A stretch of DNA of 14,986 nt from a bacterium (lineage in GTDB: Bacteria > Patescibacteriota > Patescibacteriia > UBA1558 > GWA2-36-10), in NCBI GenBank assembly GCA_030690875.1, contig JAUYFP010000047.1:1-14986 (forward strand), written 5' to 3'. Below the pieces are notes generated by a model. It was given only the letters and a program-made list of their open reading frames with translations, was not told where the DNA came from and did no database searches. The position numbers were made by a program, and so were the translations under genes. Below are positions 11,824 through 14,986 of the stretch, in pieces (positions within the stretch are counted from its first letter, which is position 1; each line of letters opens with the position of its first letter).

Positions 11824-14502
11824 CTATTTATTTTTAAAAGTTTCAGCTAATTGTTTAAAGCTTTGCGGTTTATATTTATCCCACTCCTCTTGTCTTACAT
11901 ATAGCATTTTATAGACATTCTTTTTCTGCCTAGTACTTGCGTCTTCACACCATTGCTCTAATCTTTTAATCTTTTCAATATCGTCCAGATCTTCTCTGCC
12001 CTTTGTCTCTATAATATAAATAGTTTTTTTATCAGTTTTTACAAAAAAGTCTGGATAATAACTAGATATTGCGCCACTAGCATTCTTGTAATCAATCTTA
12101 AAATGAATTTCATAATAATTTTTGGCAAAAGACAATACATCCTCAGCGCCCTCTAAGAAATCAGCAAACTCCAATTCAAAATCACTATCACCGACAATCT
12201 TATTAAATACACTCTTCTTCGACAATAAATACTTTTTGTCGGTAACAACAAAAGGCCTAGCACTACTTACTTTAATAAAATTTTTAACCTCTGTGTCGCC
12301 AACATCTTGAACTGTTAAACTGTTTATTTCTTTCTTAAATGTCTCTACGATTGTTTTAACTGCTTCCAATTCAGATAAATTTCTCAAAATATTTGGGTCG
12401 TTAAGATCAACTTTTTGCGTGAATAAATCCGCAGTAATAAATTCCTTCACCTTACCAAATAATATATCGTAACAACCAAAAAGACGTAATTCTTTCATTA
12501 TTCTTTGCGCGAAAAAACCAATAACACTTTGATAGTTAGGTTCAATAGAACTATTTAAAATAGTTGTGTGGTGAGTTTTATCGTCAATTACTTCTTTAAA
12601 AACAATCTCCTTTTGTTCTTGTTCAGAAAATTGCTTGACTGAAATCCTCTCATATTTAAATTTAGAAACACCTAATAAATTAAGGTTTTTATATTCTCTT
12701 TGAATTCTTGGAGTCAAAACAGGTAGCTCAATATCTAAATTATCAATATCTTTCTTTACATTTTGATTATCAACCTCAATGACAGTTGGCGTAATCGGTG
12801 TGCCAGATCGATCCATTTTTCTCTTTTCAAGATCAACACCTTCCGCCTTGATAGATTCAACAAATTCCATAAAGGATGGGGTGCCAATAACACTGACATA
12901 TTCATCAACATCTTGACCAAAATACATCCGACGCAAACCACGACCCAATGTCTGTTCTGGTAATATCTTTGAATCAGCTCCATATGGACGCAAACCAACG
13001 ATAGTTGTTACATTCTTTACGTCCCAACCCTCTTTAAGCATAAGAACTGACACGATGACTTTGTAAGGACTTTCTAGACTGTCTATTTCATTAGCTTTTT
13101 TTCGAAGCTCTTGCAACTCCTTTTCTTTTTTACCACTGACAGACTCTGATATTTCACCACTTTTATTAGTGTGAATTGTTAAGACTGCGCCTTTTAACTG
13201 CGGATAGCTTTTTTCTAAAAATTCAGCCACATCATCACAATTCTTAGTATCATCGGTCATTATAAAAAGAATTGATTTTTTACCAGTTGGTTCTAGCTCT
13301 TTGTATGTTTTTTCCCATTCCTCTACACCAAGCCTAATAAAGTCTTCGTACTTTTCAGCAAATAATGAACTTTGTTTTTCTTGTAACTTAGCTCTACTAG
13401 CTTGATCTGGTAAAACAGGATTTTTTACAACACCCTGACGTATAGCCTCAACCAAAGGATAATCTGAAACTGTCTGTACAAAAATTTCACCACGATTATT
13501 CTTTGGTGTAGCCGTAACATCAATTTGCAAAGTTAATTTCTTACCCTTCTGTAATAATCTATTATGTATATCTTCAATAGATTTAAACCAAGCCATTTTT
13601 GGATCATGAATGTGATGCGCTTCATCATTTATAATTATTAATTCATCAACATCACGCACTATCTCACCTAGATCCACTTTAGAATCATTAGTCTTACCAA
13701 CTGCTTTTGAACCTAAAAAATAATCCGAAGTATCCTCATCTTCAAAGCTACCTTCACCTACTTTACCCTCGTATACTCTATGAATATTTGTTAAAAATAT
13801 ATTTCCAGTTTTTGAAATTGTACCAACCTCATCTTGTAAATGAAGTTTAATTTGAAAATCATCTTGCCAATTTTGTCCACAATATCCATTATCTGGTAAA
13901 ATTGGGTCTTCGTAAAATATTTTTAAACCTTCAAAATCTATCTTGATTCTATCCAAAACAATTATATTTGGTGTAATAAGTAAAAAATTTTTAGATAATC
14001 CAGAATTTTCTTCATATAATTTATGAAAATATGACCATGTAAGAAGCAAACTCATTACTTTTGTCTTTCCACTACCAGTTGCCATTTTGATAACAAAACG
14101 AAGCCAATCTTCATCAAACATATTGGGACTAACTCGGCCTAATTTATCAAATTTTATAAGGTCATATTTATTTTTAACTTTTTCAACATCATATAACCAT
14201 ATAATAGTTTCAACCGCCTCTCTCTGAGCATAATAATACTGAAAAGCAACACTACTACCATCTTTAGTATATATTGCGTGCGATTCTTTAAACCACCAAT
14301 TCAATAAAGCTTTTGAAGTTTCACTAGCTCCTTTATATTCATCTTTACGCCATTCAGCTATCCTCTCTCTTAATTCAGGCACAAAGGGAGGTAAAAGCTT
14401 TTCAAAGCCTTCTTTTCTCAAATCTTCTTCGGCTGGAAACCACCTGATTGAGGGATCAAGTATTTGAAATTTATCTTTGGGAAAATTTTTGTGTAGTGCC
14501 AT
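11824..14502 (-). CDS. DEAD/DEAH helicase-nuclease, type III Res / BPTD_3080-like restriction enzyme
   Basis: ATP-dependent DNA translocase fused to a nuclease, 892 residues, acting on foreign DNA. The N-terminal region (about 30-100; FVPELRERIAEWR, then YYAQREAVETIIWL) resembles BPTD_3080-family restriction proteins. Superfamily 2 motifs follow in order: ATGSGKT at 141-147 (K146), DEAH at 293-296, TATP at 330-333, a second RecA-like domain with KEGWDVKN near 490-497, and QTLGRGLRR at 517-525. A PD-(D/E)xK nuclease site lies at the C-terminus: D818 in YYPDFF, then E832 and K834 in IIETKG. Everything needed for cleavage is visible. No methyltransferase (Mod) is in the window. Weak AGGT before the ATG may be a ribosome site. 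The 68-residue ORF follows directly. A DUF3800 gene lies upstream. Confidence 0.9.
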   Translation of the reverse strand: MALHKNFPKDKFQILDPSIRWFPAEEDLRKEGFEKLLPPFVPELRERIAEWRKDEYKGASETSKALLNWWFKESHAIYTKDGSSVAFQYYYAQREAVETIIWLYDVEKVKNKYDLIKFDKLGRVSPNMFDEDWLRFVIKMATGSGKTKVMSLLLTWSYFHKLYEENSGLSKNFLLITPNIIVLDRIKIDFEGLKIFYEDPILPDNGYCGQNWQDDFQIKLHLQDEVGTISKTGNIFLTNIHRVYEGKVGEGSFEDEDTSDYFLGSKAVGKTNDSKVDLGEIVRDVDELIIINDEAHHIHDPKMAWFKSIEDIHNRLLQKGKKLTLQIDVTATPKNNRGEIFVQTVSDYPLVEAIRQGVVKNPVLPDQASRAKLQEKQSSLFAEKYEDFIRLGVEEWEKTYKELEPTGKKSILFIMTDDTKNCDDVAEFLEKSYPQLKGAVLTIHTNKSGEISESVSGKKEKELQELRKKANEIDSLESPYKVIVSVLMLKEGWDVKNVTTIVGLRPYGADSKILPEQTLGRGLRRMYFGQDVDEYVSVIGTPSFMEFVESIKAEGVDLEKRKMDRSGTPITPTVIEVDNQNVKKDIDNLDIELPVLTPRIQREYKNLNLLGVSKFKYERISVKQFSEQEQKEIVFKEVIDDKTHHTTILNSSIEPNYQSVIGFFAQRIMKELRLFGCYDILFGKVKEFITADLFTQKVDLNDPNILRNLSELEAVKTIVETFKKEINSLTVQDVGDTEVKNFIKVSSARPFVVTDKKYLLSKKSVFNKIVGDSDFELEFADFLEGAEDVLSFAKNYYEIHFKIDYKNASGAISSYYPDFFVKTDKKTIYIIETKGREDLDDIEKIKRLEQWCEDASTRQKKNVYKMLYVRQEEWDKYKPQSFKQLAETFKNK

Positions 14503-14549
14503 GTTTTTACCTAATATTAGCTTAATATTTATATACTATCAGCAAACTA

Positions 14550-14582
14550 TTGCTTTTTTTACCAAAATATTGTATCATGATA
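14550..14582 (+). promoter_or_regulatory. Putative promoter of the structured RNA, with palindrome
   Basis: TTGCTT (14550-14555) and TATCAT (14573-14578) are 17 bp apart, pointing to a start near 14585. The -10 box lies in a perfect 10-bp palindrome TATCATGATA (14573-14582). A 7-bp inverted repeat ACTATCA (14536-14542) / TGATAGT (14578-14584) brackets the promoter. Regulator binding is possible. The -35 matches only half the consensus. Confidence 0.4.
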
Positions 14583-14584
14583 GT

Positions 14585-14657
14585 GGAATTGACTCCGGAC
14601 CAAACTGTGGCGTTTATCGCCGCGTTCCCGCAAGGGATAGGTTCGGAGTTTTCTATT
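14585..14657 (+). ncRNA. Three-way-junction structured RNA next to a DUF3800 gene
   Basis: The + strand folds into a compact junction. P1 is 10 bp (14592-14601 with 14640-14649, one G-U). P2 is 6 bp (14607-14612 with 14618-14623) with loop TTTAT. P3 is 4 bp (14626-14629 with 14634-14637), closed by the GNRA tetraloop GCAA. TTTTCTATTT follows as a terminator-like tail. The GNRA loop and the T-tract are on this strand only, which supports + transcription. The element is much GC-richer than its surroundings. Structured RNA classes associated with DUF3800 genes have been reported from comparative genomics (DUF3800-I and following motifs), and this lies beside such a gene. I cannot say which class, if any, it matches. 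The minus-strand reading would be a leader of the helicase-nuclease gene. Confidence 0.6.
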
Positions 14658-14667
14658 TAGTAAAATT

Positions 14668-14986
14668 TTAATCCTTTGGCCAAACCTGAACGAATATCTC
14701 TCTGTGAGATATAATTTCACGATATTTATCAGATTTTTTCCTTTTATTTTGAACGGAACGATTGATAGAGCTGGCCACATAATCTGCTAATTGCAATAAA
14801 TTGTTACTTTCTGATCTTTGCATTTTTACTTGTTTAATAACCCTATCTTGCCTATTAATTCTATTCCGTAAATATTTTCCCAACTGTCTTTTAAAATCTA
14901 AATTCCCACTCTCATCTATAACAACTGTAGCATTTATTAATTTTTCTTTAGCATTTTCAAAAACCAAACCGCAAGTATATTTATAG
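14668..14986 (-). CDS. DUF3800 domain protein, 3' part (start beyond the window)
   Basis: The frame is open to the right edge (YKYTCGLVFENAKEKL and on), so this is the C-terminal part of about 105 residues of a longer gene. The TTG at 14967 is only an internal codon. Family features are VVIDESGNLDFK (a second acidic strand of the presumed nuclease-like fold), a KYLRNRIN helix, SNNLLQLADYVASSINRS with the conserved QLAD, and the terminal YREIISHREIF. DUF3800 proteins are small, widely scattered, often phage- or defence-associated, and predicted to be RNase H-like nucleases; their biochemistry is not settled. The gene ends 8-10 bp from the convergent structured RNA and lies upstream of the restriction enzyme in the same direction. 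Confidence 0.8.
   Translation of the reverse strand, partial: YKYTCGLVFENAKEKLINATVVIDESGNLDFKRQLGKYLRNRINRQDRVIKQVKMQRSESNNLLQLADYVASSINRSVQNKRKKSDKYREIISHREIFVQVWPKD

Noticed and set aside
14592..14649. Known riboswitch or tRNA at the structured RNA
   Set aside because: I could not match the conserved cores of common riboswitches, and the arms do not fit a tRNA cloverleaf (no anticodon arm or CCA-compatible acceptor).
14559..14780. 73-codon minus-strand frame over the structured RNA
   Set aside because: It overlaps the DUF3800 gene in another frame and runs through the structured RNA; the peptide is low-complexity and basic with no family look.

Overview
The window looks like a chromosomal segment of an ultra-small bacterium of the Candidatus Patescibacteria (CPR) type. 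This is inferred from AT-rich DNA, the standard genetic code, very short intergenic gaps, almost no Shine-Dalgarno sequences, compact versions of housekeeping genes, and a set of membrane-anchored envelope enzymes. No rRNA or tRNA is present to fix the lineage, so the placement is an inference.

Layout. Positions 1-1576 hold a short bifunctional-type Rel (p)ppGpp synthetase/hydrolase on the + strand. It converges through one bidirectional terminator on a minus-strand block: M23 peptidase (start corrected to 4738), a 76-residue two-helix membrane protein, parA and parB. A divergent promoter pair at 4745-4796 drives the M23 peptidase one way and a DUF4015-type putative glycoside hydrolase (4803-5921) the other. 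Next, on the minus strand, come exonuclease III and acylphosphatase (5988-7033). A repeat-bearing intergenic region (7034-7245) follows, then a small double zinc-ribbon gene (7246-7620) that stands out by base composition and a strong Shine-Dalgarno. Then come a 79-residue hypothetical protein, a lipoprotein built of thirteen 26-residue two-cysteine repeats, and an SppA-family S49 peptidase (to 10162).

From about 10173 to the right edge the window is accessory. It holds broken copies of gene starts and tails, a winged-helix plus Fic-domain gene between 49-bp perfect direct repeats, a 68-residue ORF, a large helicase-nuclease of the type III Res / BPTD_3080 kind, and the 3' part of a DUF3800 gene running off the window. 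A compact three-way-junction RNA element lies between the last two. DUF3800 genes are known to be accompanied by several structured RNA classes, so the RNA/DUF3800 pair is the best candidate here for an uncharacterised system, probably a defence or toxin-antitoxin-like unit in a small defence island.

How the parts work together. The left two-thirds are core functions: the stringent response, chromosome partition, wall and envelope remodelling, DNA repair and membrane proteolysis. The right third is a rearranged defence locus. Three genes (M23 peptidase, DUF4015 protein, Fic protein) have a good -10 box 6-7 nt before the ATG, which predicts leaderless mRNAs. The Fic promoter carries a tandem 10-mer (TTGCGACATT) inside its -35/-10 spacer and repeated upstream, which suggests autoregulation by its N-terminal DNA-binding domain.
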